Of a DNA stretch of 64,000 nt, positions 1 to 8,862 are shown piece after piece. Source of the DNA: Bacteroidota bacterium (GTDB lineage: Bacteria; Bacteroidota; Bacteroidia; Chitinophagales; Chitinophagaceae); contig JAUZOA010000012.1 of assembly GCA_030706685.1 (NCBI GenBank), positions 35,685 to 99,684 of the forward strand, read 5' to 3'. Position numbers and translations under genes: made by a program. Under the pieces are notes generated by a model. That model was not told the origin of the DNA and did no database searches. It saw nothing but the letters and a program-made list of their open reading frames with translations. Each line of letters starts with the position of its first letter. Positions within the stretch are counted from its first letter, which is position 1.

Positions 1-539
1 AAATCAGCGCCGGGTTCTATCTCGCCTGTGCGAATATGCGAACCCTTGTTGAGCGTATAATGATAGGTGATGCTGAATTGGATCTTTTGCCCCTGCATCA
101 GCGGGGTAATCCTTGTCGACATATTTGTATTATCAATCCTCAACCGGGATATATCAGCAGGCTCCCCATTGATGGATAATTGGTCAATGACGACACCATC
201 GCTAAGATCCGCGATATCCACGTTAGATTGTCTTGGCGCGTTTTTTTTATAAAGATTGGGATATAGTTTGAACCAGATTTGTTTTAATGTATCCGGGCTG
301 TTATTAGTATAATTGATATTGGCAGTACCGCTTAATACACGGGTGGCAGGATAGAAATGAATATCGAGATCATAATAAGCTATGTTTTGCCAGTAATTCT
401 TACCCGGTCTTCCATCAGTGGACCGGGTGCCTTTATCATAAGCAGCCTGGATATTTCTGGGGGTTGGTAATAAATTTTGTGCCTGAATTGTAATACTAAA
501 TAACAGCAGATTGAGAAATAAGAATAAGATGGTGCGCAT
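1..539 (-). CDS. M1 family metallopeptidase, N-terminal part (cut by window edge)
   Basis: The reading frame opens at an ATG at 539 on the minus strand and runs off the left edge, leaving about 179 residues. It starts with a signal peptide (MRTILFLFLNLLLF, ending near TIQAQ). It continues with PRNIQAAYDKGTRS and GKNYWQN, which matches almost word for word the N terminus of the complete peptidase just upstream (663-2555). The visible part corresponds to the beta-sandwich N-terminal domain of M1 aminopeptidases. The zinc site lies outside the window, so activity cannot be judged. It is probably a tandem paralogue of its neighbour and is exported. Confidence 0.8.
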   Translation of the reverse strand, partial: MRTILFLFLNLLLFSITIQAQNLLPTPRNIQAAYDKGTRSTDGRPGKNYWQNIAYYDLDIHFYPATRVLSGTANINYTNNSPDTLKQIWFKLYPNLYKKNAPRQSNVDIADLSDGVVIDQLSINGEPADISRLRIDNTNMSTRITPLMQGQKIQFSITYHYTLNKGSHIRTGEIEPGAD

Positions 540-662
540 AGAAATGATTATGTGGAAGGAAAGTTAGGAATTAAGTTTCACCCCGCCTATGGCAAGGCAG
601 GCTCAAAAAGAGTAACATTATTCGAAAAATCTTTGCGTCGCTGTGCCGTTGCGTGAAATTCC

Positions 663-2555
663 TTAAAACCCTTTGCGATCAGCCGGCGTGCTGTTATTAC
701 TGGGGTCAGCATCCATGAAAATTCCGCCGTCTAATTTTACCGATTCAATCTTCTTTGCAGTCTTAATGACTACCATAGTTTGCTTCGGATCTTTTTCCCA
801 GGCAGAAGGGGTAAGATGTTTAGTATCGATGCTACCATCAGTATATTTAATAACTACATCTACCGGCGCAAAGAAGCCACCGATATTTTTGATAGAAATG
901 TTATAGCGTTTGTGTGATTTTTTTATGTCATCCAGGGCATAATCAATATATCCATTGCCAAAGAACCAGTTGTTCCAGAACCAGTTCAGGTTCTTACCGG
1001 CGACATCACTATAAGTATTGAAGAAATCCCAGGGAAGAGGGTGTTTGCCGTTCCAGCGTCGCATATATTCCTGCAGGCATTTTTTAAACAATTCATCACC
1101 CAGCAAATCTTTCATAGCCAGGTAGCCTAAAGAAGCTTTTCCGTATTCGTTGTTACCAAAACCACCGCCGGTTAATGCATCGCCGGGCAAAACAATGGGT
1201 AGCTGTTCATCGGAAGAAGGGTTATTGATCCATCCGCCTACACGAAATTGCTTATAAAATCCTTCCGCTTTTTCCACCCCCAGGTCTTCCCGCCCGATTA
1301 ATATCTCAAAAGTGGTGGCCCATCCTTCATCCATAAAACCATAGCGGGTTTCATTGATCCCCATATAGAATGGCATATAGGTATGCGCGATCTCATGTTC
1401 GGCTACAAAACGGGAGAATGTAGTGTCTCCATAAGTTTCATCATTTGCCATCATGGGATATTCCATTCCGGCATAACCCTGGAACACGGTTGTTTTTTCA
1501 TAAGGATAAGGAACACCCGGCCAATTATGCGATAGCCAATCAAGAGAATGTCTTGCATACTGCGCTACATGGTGATAATCGGCAGCCGTGTCATTATAAG
1601 CTGCCTGCGCACTGGCCCTTCTTTTAGTGGCATCATCTACGATTACACTGGTACCATCCCAGTTAAAATGATCGCTGAGACCAAAAGCCATATCCGGGAT
1701 ATTCGTTGCCCGGAACTGCCAGCTATTGACTGCATTTTGCGTTGTTACGTTTTTGGCGGCAAGGTCCTCTTTGGTAACAATGCGTATGGTTTGATCGGAA
1801 GTAAGCGATTCCCTGAATCGTTTTAAGAAAGTTGGCTGCAATAATTTTTCAGGCTCCTGCAAGGTTCCTGTGCCCCAAACGATATAATTCTTCGGGGCAT
1901 TTATCGTAACAGTATAATCATTGAAATCGCTGTAAAACTCATGCGACTCCATAAAATTCATACGATCCCATCCATTATAATCATCGTATACTGCTACCCT
2001 GGGATAGAAATAAGCTAAGAAATAAGTAGTGGAATCAATCATTCCTTCACGGCCGCTCTCCAGTGATATTTGATAATGCCAGTCAAAAGAAAGTTGTACG
2101 GAGTCATGTGGCGCCAATGGCTGCGGAAGACGTGCGCCAACATTTGTAAATACAAAGGGATCATCCCGGAACGTTCTTGTTTGCCCGTTCACAGCAAATT
2201 TGTCGATATGAACCCCTGAAGTAAGATAATCAGGCGACGCTCCATTGTTGCGCGGCGCTCCTTGTTTATGAATATTGAGAAAAAGTTTTATTGAAGGATT
2301 CCGGATGGTATCCGGGCTGTTATTAAAATATGTGATCGTTTCACTGCCTTTGATGTTCCGGTCAGGCGGCATGGCACTAATATCAATTGTATATCGCCCA
2401 TGATTCTGCCAGTAATTTTTGCCGGGTTTCCCATCCGGCGAGCGGGTGCCTTTTTTAAAAGCATTCTGTATATCACGCGGCATAAACAGATCCTGTGCTT
2501 TTACCCATTGAAAACAAATGATGGCAATGCTGAATAAAAAAAATATCCGGCGCAT
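663..2555 (-). CDS. Secreted M1 family zinc metallopeptidase
   Basis: Predicted exported zinc aminopeptidase-like enzyme of the M1 (gluzincin) family, about 630 residues. The zinc site is complete: HEIAH at residues 387-391 followed by 18 residues and Glu410, the HExxH-x18-E pattern of M1. A GMEYP segment at about 363-367 stands where M1 exopeptidases carry GxMEN. The start at 2555 (MRRIFFLF) is preferred over an ATG at 2582 because it places a clean signal peptide ending at VKAQ at the N terminus. A paralogue lies 123 bp downstream on the same strand, so the pair is a tandem duplication. Substrate unknown; a role in extracytoplasmic peptide degradation is inferred from the family. Confidence 0.88.
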   Translation of the reverse strand: MRRIFFLFSIAIICFQWVKAQDLFMPRDIQNAFKKGTRSPDGKPGKNYWQNHGRYTIDISAMPPDRNIKGSETITYFNNSPDTIRNPSIKLFLNIHKQGAPRNNGASPDYLTSGVHIDKFAVNGQTRTFRDDPFVFTNVGARLPQPLAPHDSVQLSFDWHYQISLESGREGMIDSTTYFLAYFYPRVAVYDDYNGWDRMNFMESHEFYSDFNDYTVTINAPKNYIVWGTGTLQEPEKLLQPTFLKRFRESLTSDQTIRIVTKEDLAAKNVTTQNAVNSWQFRATNIPDMAFGLSDHFNWDGTSVIVDDATKRRASAQAAYNDTAADYHHVAQYARHSLDWLSHNWPGVPYPYEKTTVFQGYAGMEYPMMANDETYGDTTFSRFVAEHEIAHTYMPFYMGINETRYGFMDEGWATTFEILIGREDLGVEKAEGFYKQFRVGGWINNPSSDEQLPIVLPGDALTGGGFGNNEYGKASLGYLAMKDLLGDELFKKCLQEYMRRWNGKHPLPWDFFNTYSDVAGKNLNWFWNNWFFGNGYIDYALDDIKKSHKRYNISIKNIGGFFAPVDVVIKYTDGSIDTKHLTPSAWEKDPKQTMVVIKTAKKIESVKLDGGIFMDADPSNNSTPADRKGF

Positions 2556-2724
2556 AGTAGTAGTGATTTTATGAAAGATCAAACTAATTTGGCCATTCGC
2601 CGGCTTTCTTTTGACAAAAGGTTGGAGGAAAGGATAATTGACAAAACAGGCCTGTCCTATAAGGTCTCTTCTCCTGGAAAATCAGTTATTTGATCAGCAA
2701 ATCTTACGGGTTATATCTGTTTTT

Positions 2725-3228
2725 TTAAGGATAACATTTTAAACGATTATACACCACGCAAAATCCTGCCCTGTTGACCAGCCAGTATCCGGCAGCCTCA
2801 AGCAAATAGGCATACCACTTCTTTTTTTCGCAACCGGATATTTTCACGGCGACGGCTCCCGTCATAAAAAGATGATCGATAAATCGTGTCAGGTGATATC
2901 CATCCGTCAGGAATACCAGCCATGTACGGCTGCCCGGAAATTTTGCTCCCTCTTTAGGGTCGCCATTCTTGTATTTATTGGCGCCGCTTAATGAAGGTTT
3001 CCAGAATTGATCATTGGAATGGGGAAACACTTTTTTAAACCCGTCATACTGGTACATCAATGCCTGGTTTAACCCGTCGGCTGCCCCAGAAAGAAACATC
3101 ATTGACCCGGTAATGGCATAATTTGTAATTCTTTTCTTCCGTAGCTTTTTTAATTCTTCGTCAGGGTTTTGACAATAACTGGCAATAGCAGCCGCCAGCA
3201 ATAGCAGTACGAAAAGTGCCTGTCTCAT
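2725..3228 (-). CDS. Conserved hypothetical exported/membrane protein
   Basis: A 167-residue protein with an N-terminal signal sequence (MRQALFVLLLLAAAIASYCQ), a charged KLRKKR stretch and then two hydrophobic segments around residues 37-50 and 118-130. Motifs such as SGAADGLNQALMY and FLTDGYHLTRF occur in Bacteroidota and phage-associated hypothetical proteins that I recognise only as unnamed. No catalytic motif is visible. It stands alone, upstream of the M1 peptidase gene, with no obvious operon partner. Function unknown. Confidence 0.6.
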   Translation of the reverse strand: MRQALFVLLLLAAAIASYCQNPDEELKKLRKKRITNYAITGSMMFLSGAADGLNQALMYQYDGFKKVFPHSNDQFWKPSLSGANKYKNGDPKEGAKFPGSRTWLVFLTDGYHLTRFIDHLFMTGAVAVKISGCEKKKWYAYLLEAAGYWLVNRAGFCVVYNRLKCYP

Positions 3229-3701
3229 AGTATAGCATTTTATTTAAACTGAAATGGTTTAACCTCATATATTGAATAACTACCGGGCAGGAATGGTTTG
3301 GCGATACACGCGGTATTGGATATCTGCTATAGACAAAATCATCTTAGCCGGTTCAATAACCGGACTACCAACTATTGTTTTTGCAATAGTTGCCCTATGC
3401 CAAGGTTTGACGAAAATTGAAGTATTCTTTTACAGGTGTGTTCAAAAGGATTAAGGATCGCAGAATGTCTGAGGCGGTCTCTAAGATAACGCAATACTAA
3501 GATATAGATTAAAAAAAGATTAAAATATTTTTTAAAGAGTTATCAACCTTACTAGTCTTGCAAGAGACATAATAGTTGACAACTCTGCCTGCAAAGGCTG
3601 GCAACTCTTGCCCAATTCCCTGTTTTCAAATAACTTCGCACCTCATTATTGAAAAACCCGACCGAAACAGGTCTATTTACTTATCAATTAATCAACTAAA
3701 C
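3229..3701. other. Intergenic region with two hairpins and the lpd promoter
   Basis: About 470 bases without a convincing gene. It holds two perfect short inverted repeats, CCGGTT/AACCGG (3348-3363) and CAACTATTG/CAATAGTTG (3369-3392). Next come an AT-rich stretch (3500-3545) and the putative lpd promoter. A 60-codon plus-strand ORF at 3272-3454 has no family resemblance and is not called. Confidence 0.4.
3608..3638 (+). promoter_or_regulatory. Putative Bacteroidota-type promoter of lpd
   Basis: TTG at 3608-3610 and TAACTTCG at 3631-3638 are 20 bp apart. They resemble the Bacteroidota -33 (TTTG) and -7 (TAnnTTTG) elements with one mismatch in the latter. Transcription would begin near 3645, which supports translation from the ATG at 3702 and not from the upstream in-frame codon at 3576. 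Confidence 0.4.
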
Positions 3702-5105
3702 ATGGCATACGATGTAGTCGTGATCGGCAGCGGCCCCGGTGGTTATGTGGCAGCTATCCGCGCATCACAGTTAGGATTTAAGACAGCGATCATTGAAAAA
3801 GAAAGCCTCGGCGGTATCTGCCTGAACTGGGGTTGCATTCCTACCAAGGCATTATTGAAAAGCGCCCAGGTAAATGAATATATCAAACATGCCAGGGACT
3901 TCGGTATTGAAGCCAGCGGCAAACCCGATTTCCCGGCTGTGATTAAAAGAAGCCGCGGCGTAGCAGATAAAATGAGCCGTGGCGTCCAGTTCCTGATGAA
4001 AAAAAATAAGATTGACGTGGTAATGGGTGTTGGCAAAATCACCGGGAAAGGGAAAATAGAAGTAACCGGTACCGATGGCAAAAAGCAAACTGTGGAAGCC
4101 AAACATATTATCCTGGCCACCGGCGCCAGGAGCCGTGAATTGCCCAGCATGAAAATAGATGGCAAAAAGATCATCGGCTACCGCGAAGCCATGAATCTTC
4201 CTTCTCAGCCAAAATCACTGATCGTTGTGGGCAGCGGGGCAATTGGAGTTGAATTCGGGTATTTTTATAATAGCATGGGAACAAAAGTGACCATTGTTGA
4301 ATTTTTGCCAAGAGTAGTTCCTGTAGAAGATGAAGAAATATCCAAAGAATTGGAGAAAAACCTGAAGAAACAGGGTATTGATATCATGACAAGCAGTGAA
4401 GTAACCTCTGTGGATACTTCCGTCAATGGTGTAAAAGCGAAAATAAAAACCCCCGATGGTGAAAAGATACTGGAAGCCGATATTTTACTAAGCGCTGTCG
4501 GCATATCTGCCAACATCGAAGGAATTGGCCTGGAAGAAATGGGTATCAAAACCGACAAAGGACGAATACTGGTTGACAAATATTACCAGACCAATATTCC
4601 CGGCATTTATGCTATCGGTGACTGCGCTCCCGGCCAGGCATTAGCGCATGTGGCGAGTAAGGAAGGGATCATTTGCGCAGAAGCGATCGGCTTCAATGAG
4701 AAAAAATTCAATCATAAACCAGAACCATTGGATTATAACAACGTACCGGGTTGTACCTATTGTGTTCCCGAAATCGCTTCTGTGGGTTATACGGAAAAAC
4801 AGGCAAGAGATGCAGGTTATGAAGTGAAAGTGGGCAAGTTCCCCCTCAGCGCCAGCGGCAAAGCTTCTGCAGCCGGGCATTTGGAAGGTTTCATCAAAGT
4901 GGTCTTTGATGCCAAATACGGTGAATGGCTGGGTACCCACATGATCGGCTACAATGTAACCGAGATAATCATTGAAACAGTAGTGGGCAGAAAATTAGAA
5001 ACCACCTATCATGAAGTACTGAACAGCATACATCCTCACCCAACCATCAGCGAAAGTGTGAAAGATGCGATAGAGGTGGCGTATGGGGAGGCGATTCATT
5101 TGTAG
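3702..5105 (+). CDS. lpdA: Dihydrolipoyl dehydrogenase (E3)
   Basis: FAD-dependent dihydrolipoamide dehydrogenase, 467 residues, the E3 component shared by 2-oxoacid dehydrogenase complexes and the glycine cleavage system. It reoxidises protein-bound dihydrolipoamide with NAD+. Visible features are the FAD Rossmann motif GSGPGGYVAA (residues 9-18), the redox disulfide GGICLNWGC (Cys40 and Cys45), the NAD-binding GSGAIGVEFG, the second FAD motif YAIGDC and the C-terminal HPHPTISE carrying the catalytic His-Glu pair. The start at 3702 (MAYDVVVIG) gives the family's usual N terminus; the longer frame from 3576 adds 42 residues with no family match and would begin upstream of the proposed promoter. 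No E1/E2 gene is adjacent. Confidence 0.95.
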   Translation: MAYDVVVIGSGPGGYVAAIRASQLGFKTAIIEKESLGGICLNWGCIPTKALLKSAQVNEYIKHARDFGIEASGKPDFPAVIKRSRGVADKMSRGVQFLMKKNKIDVVMGVGKITGKGKIEVTGTDGKKQTVEAKHIILATGARSRELPSMKIDGKKIIGYREAMNLPSQPKSLIVVGSGAIGVEFGYFYNSMGTKVTIVEFLPRVVPVEDEEISKELEKNLKKQGIDIMTSSEVTSVDTSVNGVKAKIKTPDGEKILEADILLSAVGISANIEGIGLEEMGIKTDKGRILVDKYYQTNIPGIYAIGDCAPGQALAHVASKEGIICAEAIGFNEKKFNHKPEPLDYNNVPGCTYCVPEIASVGYTEKQARDAGYEVKVGKFPLSASGKASAAGHLEGFIKVVFDAKYGEWLGTHMIGYNVTEIIIETVVGRKLETTYHEVLNSIHPHPTISESVKDAIEVAYGEAIHL

Positions 5106-5110
5106 TGATA

Positions 5111-5159
5111 ATCGTTCAAGGGTTATAAACGATTTAAACCTTTATAACCCTTAAACGAT
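5111..5159. terminator. Hairpin between convergent lpd and pcm
   Basis: Inverted repeat with a 19-base left arm at 5111-5129 and right arm at 5141-5159, one mismatch, 11-base loop. It lies between the stop codons of two convergent genes and probably serves as a bidirectional transcription end. The arm core AAGGGTTATAAA is AT-rich and has no long T-run, so it could instead be a copy of the iterated repeats seen elsewhere in the window. Confidence 0.5.
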
Positions 5160-5166
5160 AAACACT

Positions 5167-5835
5167 TCACCCCTTTTTCCCTCCTACCATTGGCACAAAA
5201 GAGAAATTATCGAAAACTTCTTCTTTTAATTTATCGTTCCCCAGTTTTGTAATACGCCGCATTTGTTGTACCTCTCCGGATCCAAGAGGGATAACCATCA
5301 TCCCGCCAGTTTTTAATTGTTGTATCAGTTTCTGTGGTATCTCCGGCGCTGCGGCAGTGATCAATACTTTATCAAAAGGCGCATAAGTAGGTAAGCCTTC
5401 ATAGCCATCACCGTAAAAGAATTTAATGGAAGGATATTTTTTAAGAAAAGCAAAATTCCTGTTTCCTTCAAACAGCTTCTTTTGCCTTTCTATTGTATAA
5501 ACCTGCGCCCCCATTAGCGCCAATACGACGGCCTGGTAAGCGCTACCGGTTCCTATTTCCAGTATTTTTTCAAAGGGTTTCACTTCCAGCAACTGCGTTT
5601 GATAGGCGACCGTGTAGGGCTGTGATATGGTTTGTCCCTCCCCGATCGGGAAAGAACGGTCCTCGTAAGCTACTTCATCAAATGCAGAATCAAGGAAAAA
5701 ATGGCGGGGAATATTCCCAATAGCATCCAATACCTTTTCATCGGTAATACCTTTGCCCCTGACTGTATCCACGAGTTTTTTTCTTAGCCCTTTATGACGG
5801 TATGTATCTTCTACTGGTCTCATAAGATGGCGCAA
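5167..5835 (-). CDS. pcm: Protein-L-isoaspartate O-methyltransferase
   Basis: SAM-dependent enzyme that methylates L-isoaspartyl residues in damaged proteins so that they can revert to aspartate. The 222 residues include IPRHFFLDSAFDEVAYED and the family signature GEGQTISQPYTVAYQTQLL, then motif I EIGTGSAYQAVVLA and the post-I acidic residue in YTIERQ. The late FDKVLITAAAPEIP segment and the GGMMVIPLG strand are also typical. Length and motif order are normal for PCMT. It is convergent with lpd and probably monocistronic. Confidence 0.93.
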   Translation of the reverse strand: MRHLMRPVEDTYRHKGLRKKLVDTVRGKGITDEKVLDAIGNIPRHFFLDSAFDEVAYEDRSFPIGEGQTISQPYTVAYQTQLLEVKPFEKILEIGTGSAYQAVVLALMGAQVYTIERQKKLFEGNRNFAFLKKYPSIKFFYGDGYEGLPTYAPFDKVLITAAAPEIPQKLIQQLKTGGMMVIPLGSGEVQQMRRITKLGNDKLKEEVFDNFSFVPMVGGKKG

Positions 5836-5951
5836 GATAGGCTAAGAGGACAAAGAGAAAAAGCGAGAATCATATGGTTTTCTGAAAATCATTTTTATTC
5901 GTCACCATTCTCTCTCATACTGAAAAAACCACCATTGGAAATGCAAAAAAA

Positions 5952-7676
5952 TCACAGCTTCATATCCTTAATGATCGCTTTTATCTTTTCATCCAACTGT
6001 TTATTCACTTTATCAAAATCAGCGGCACTATGCAGCTTTGTATTCACACTGAAATAGAATTTGATCTTGGGTTCTGTTCCCGAAGGACGGGCAGATATTT
6101 TACTTCCATCCGCCAGTATGAATTGCAGCACATTCGATTTCGGCAATTTGATCGCCCAGTCTTCTCCTGTTTTCAGGTTCTTACCTTTCTGCAACTGGTA
6201 ATCCAGCAATTGCGTTACATCTGATCCATTGATCACCTTTGGAGGATTGGCCCGGTAACTTTCCATCATCGCGGCTATCTGCTGCTGTCCATCCATTCCT
6301 TTTTTGGTAATGGAAATCAGGTCTTCCTTATAAAAACCATATTCAACATACAGGTCGAGCAGCTTATCGAACAATGCCCTCCCCTTTTCTTTTTCATAAG
6401 CCGCCATTTCGCACAGGATGGCTACAGCACTTACAGCATCTTTATCCCGGATCTTATCGCCGATCATGAGACCGAAACTTTCTTCCCCGCCAATCACATA
6501 ATTTTCTTTCCCTTCTTTCTCTCTTATCAATTCCGCGATCCATTTAAAACCAGTCAGCACGTTGTAACAGTTCACCCCATTCTTTTCCGCAATACGGTTG
6601 ATCATACCGGTAGTGACGATCGTGGTAATCACCATATCATTCGGCCTCGCAATACCTTTTGTTTTTCTTGCTTCGATGATATAATTAAAAGCCAGTACCG
6701 CTGTCTGGTTGCCATTCATCAGCACCCATTCCCCGTGATTATTTTTTATACCAATACCTACCCTGTCGGCATCCGGATCTGTACCAAGTAAAATACCCGC
6801 GTCGAGTTCCTTTGCTTTTTTCAACCCAATACTCATCGTTTCCTTCTCTTCAGGATTGGGATATATCACCGTGGGAAAATTTCCGTCCGGCTTACTTTGC
6901 TCCTCTACTATATTAACATTAGTAAAGCCAAAACGCTTCAGTACTTCCGGTACCAGCATGATACCTGTACCATGAATCGGGGTGTAGACTATTTTCAGGT
7001 CCTTATGTTTCGCTATCACATCGGGGTACACGCTCAGTCCCTTCACCATCTTGATATATTCTTCATCCACCTCTTTACCAATGATCGTCACATTTTCTTC
7101 GCCACCAGTCCACTTTACATCGTTCACGCTGCCGATCTTTTCTACTTCCCGGATCACGTTCTTATCATGCGGCGGCACTAATTGTCCGCCATCGTTCCAA
7201 TAAGCTTTATAACCATTATATTCTTTGGGATTATGCGAAGCCGTACAAACTACCCCGCCCTGGCAACCCAGGTAACGAATAGCAAACGATAATTCCGGTG
7301 TGGGCCGCAAAGCTTCGAATAAAAAAACCCTGATCCCATTCGCACCAAATACATTGGCCGTAGTCTCTGCGAAGAACCGGCTGTTATTACGGCTGTCGTG
7401 AGCGATCGCTACTTTCACCTGTTCATCCGGGAAAGATTGTTTCAGGTAATTAGCATAACCCTGCGTCGCCATTCCCACCGTATATTTATTCATCCGGTTA
7501 GTACCTGCTCCCATGATACCGCGAAGACCACCGGTACCAAACTCCAGGTTGCGGTAAAAGGCATCCGTTAATTCATCCGGCTTTTCTTTTTTCAAACGGG
7601 TTATCTCGTCTTTGGTCGCCTGGTCAAACCCACCGTTGAGCCAGGTATTTATTTTTTCCTGTATTGCTGCATCCAT
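5952..7676 (-). CDS. Phosphoglucomutase/phosphomannomutase (alpha-D-phosphohexomutase)
   Basis: Cytoplasmic phospho-sugar mutase, 574 residues, interconverting hexose 1- and 6-phosphates and linking glycolysis with polysaccharide precursor synthesis. All four family loops are present: the phosphoserine loop TASHNPKEYNGYKAYW (near residue 140), the magnesium loop GTDPDADRVGIG, the sugar-binding loop GGEESFGL, and the phosphate-binding RPSGTEPKIKFY near the C terminus. The length fits the PGM2-like branch. Preference between glucose and mannose phosphate cannot be read from the sequence. Probably single-gene transcription; the nearest gene upstream is divergent. Confidence 0.92.
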   Translation of the reverse strand: MDAAIQEKINTWLNGGFDQATKDEITRLKKEKPDELTDAFYRNLEFGTGGLRGIMGAGTNRMNKYTVGMATQGYANYLKQSFPDEQVKVAIAHDSRNNSRFFAETTANVFGANGIRVFLFEALRPTPELSFAIRYLGCQGGVVCTASHNPKEYNGYKAYWNDGGQLVPPHDKNVIREVEKIGSVNDVKWTGGEENVTIIGKEVDEEYIKMVKGLSVYPDVIAKHKDLKIVYTPIHGTGIMLVPEVLKRFGFTNVNIVEEQSKPDGNFPTVIYPNPEEKETMSIGLKKAKELDAGILLGTDPDADRVGIGIKNNHGEWVLMNGNQTAVLAFNYIIEARKTKGIARPNDMVITTIVTTGMINRIAEKNGVNCYNVLTGFKWIAELIREKEGKENYVIGGEESFGLMIGDKIRDKDAVSAVAILCEMAAYEKEKGRALFDKLLDLYVEYGFYKEDLISITKKGMDGQQQIAAMMESYRANPPKVINGSDVTQLLDYQLQKGKNLKTGEDWAIKLPKSNVLQFILADGSKISARPSGTEPKIKFYFSVNTKLHSAADFDKVNKQLDEKIKAIIKDMKL

Positions 7677-7768
7677 AAAACGAAAAGTTAACGTTATATA
7701 AACGAGGCGAAAGTTATTGAATTTTACTTTTAAAAACTGAAAAGATTAAGTAATCGTATTTTTGTTTT

Positions 7769-8803
7769 ATGGGGTTACCGGCATCGTTACTACCATCGTC
7801 TGTAGTATCATCCTCTTCAGCGTTCCTTACAAAACTCAGCATTTTCCTATGCGCTGTTTTATTTCACATTTCTTTATTGGCGCAAGATTCAGCGTCTATA
7901 ACAGTTACCCCGGGACCCGGAATCAAACCTCAACCACTGAATATTCATCAGCCTGTTAACCACCAACGATTCTGGCTTGTCACGGGTGTAAACGTTGCCG
8001 GCTATGGCGGCTCACTTATTATATTAAATAAGGCCTGGTATAAAAACTACCCAAGAAGTAGTTTTCATACATTCAACGATGACGGAGAATGGTTGCAGGT
8101 AGACAAAGCAGGTCACGCCTGGACAGCCTATAATGCCGGCAAAGTTTCGGCTGCTATGTGGAAATGGGCGGGTCTACCTCAAAAAAAAGCCGTATGGATC
8201 GGCGGGCTAAGCAGTATTTTCTATTTAACAGCTATTGAGTTCCTCGATGGTCATTCCGCCCAATGGGGATGGAGCTGGGGTGATATGGCTGCCAATACCG
8301 TTGGTTCGGGACTTTTTATAGGGCAACAGGCTTTATGGAAGGAAGAGCGCATTCAATATAAATTCTCCTTTCATAGAAAAAACTATGGCGATCCCGTTCT
8401 TGAACAACGATCCGATGATCTTTTCGGAAAAACATGGTACGAAAGAATGCTGAAAGATTACAATGCCCAAACCTATTGGTTCAGCATCAACCTGCACTCT
8501 TTTTTATCCCATAACAGCAACTGGCCGGCCTGGTTGAATATAGCAGCCGGTTATGGCGCCGATGGAATGTATGGAGGTTTCGAAAACAAATGGCTCGACA
8601 ATACCGGCAATGAAATAGATCGTTCGGATATCTCGAGGAAACGCCAGTTTTATATCGCCCCGGATATTGACTTCACAAAAATCCGGACTAATAAGAAGTG
8701 GCTAAGGACTGTCTTTACTTTTTTAAATGCTTTCAAATGTCCCGCCCCGGCATTAATGATTGACAGCAAAGGGAAATTCAGTGCTTATGCGTTATATTTT
8801 TGA
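7769..8803 (+). CDS. DUF2279 (YfiM-like) family protein
   Basis: A 344-residue exported protein of the DUF2279 family, function unknown. A hydrophobic N terminus (LTKLSIFLCAVLFHISLLAQ) looks like a signal peptide. The domain follows, with NKAWYKNYPRSSFHTFNDDGEW, DKAGHAWTAYNAG and GHSAQWGWSWGDMAANTVG carrying conserved His, Asp and Trp residues. Membrane-like helices near residues 145-195 suggest the outer membrane or periplasm. A TATTTTTG -7 motif at 7757-7764 lies very close to the called ATG, so translation may begin slightly downstream. Confidence 0.75.
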   Translation: MGLPASLLPSSVVSSSSAFLTKLSIFLCAVLFHISLLAQDSASITVTPGPGIKPQPLNIHQPVNHQRFWLVTGVNVAGYGGSLIILNKAWYKNYPRSSFHTFNDDGEWLQVDKAGHAWTAYNAGKVSAAMWKWAGLPQKKAVWIGGLSSIFYLTAIEFLDGHSAQWGWSWGDMAANTVGSGLFIGQQALWKEERIQYKFSFHRKNYGDPVLEQRSDDLFGKTWYERMLKDYNAQTYWFSINLHSFLSHNSNWPAWLNIAAGYGADGMYGGFENKWLDNTGNEIDRSDISRKRQFYIAPDIDFTKIRTNKKWLRTVFTFLNAFKCPAPALMIDSKGKFSAYALYF

Positions 8804-8862
8804 TTTCACACGAAAATTGTTGCGACTTAGCGGGATTTCTCGTTTTCGCATGAAACATTAAA

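Noticed and set aside
3272..3454. 60-codon ORF upstream of lpd
   Set aside because: It contains two perfect hairpins and shows no family resemblance or initiation signal.
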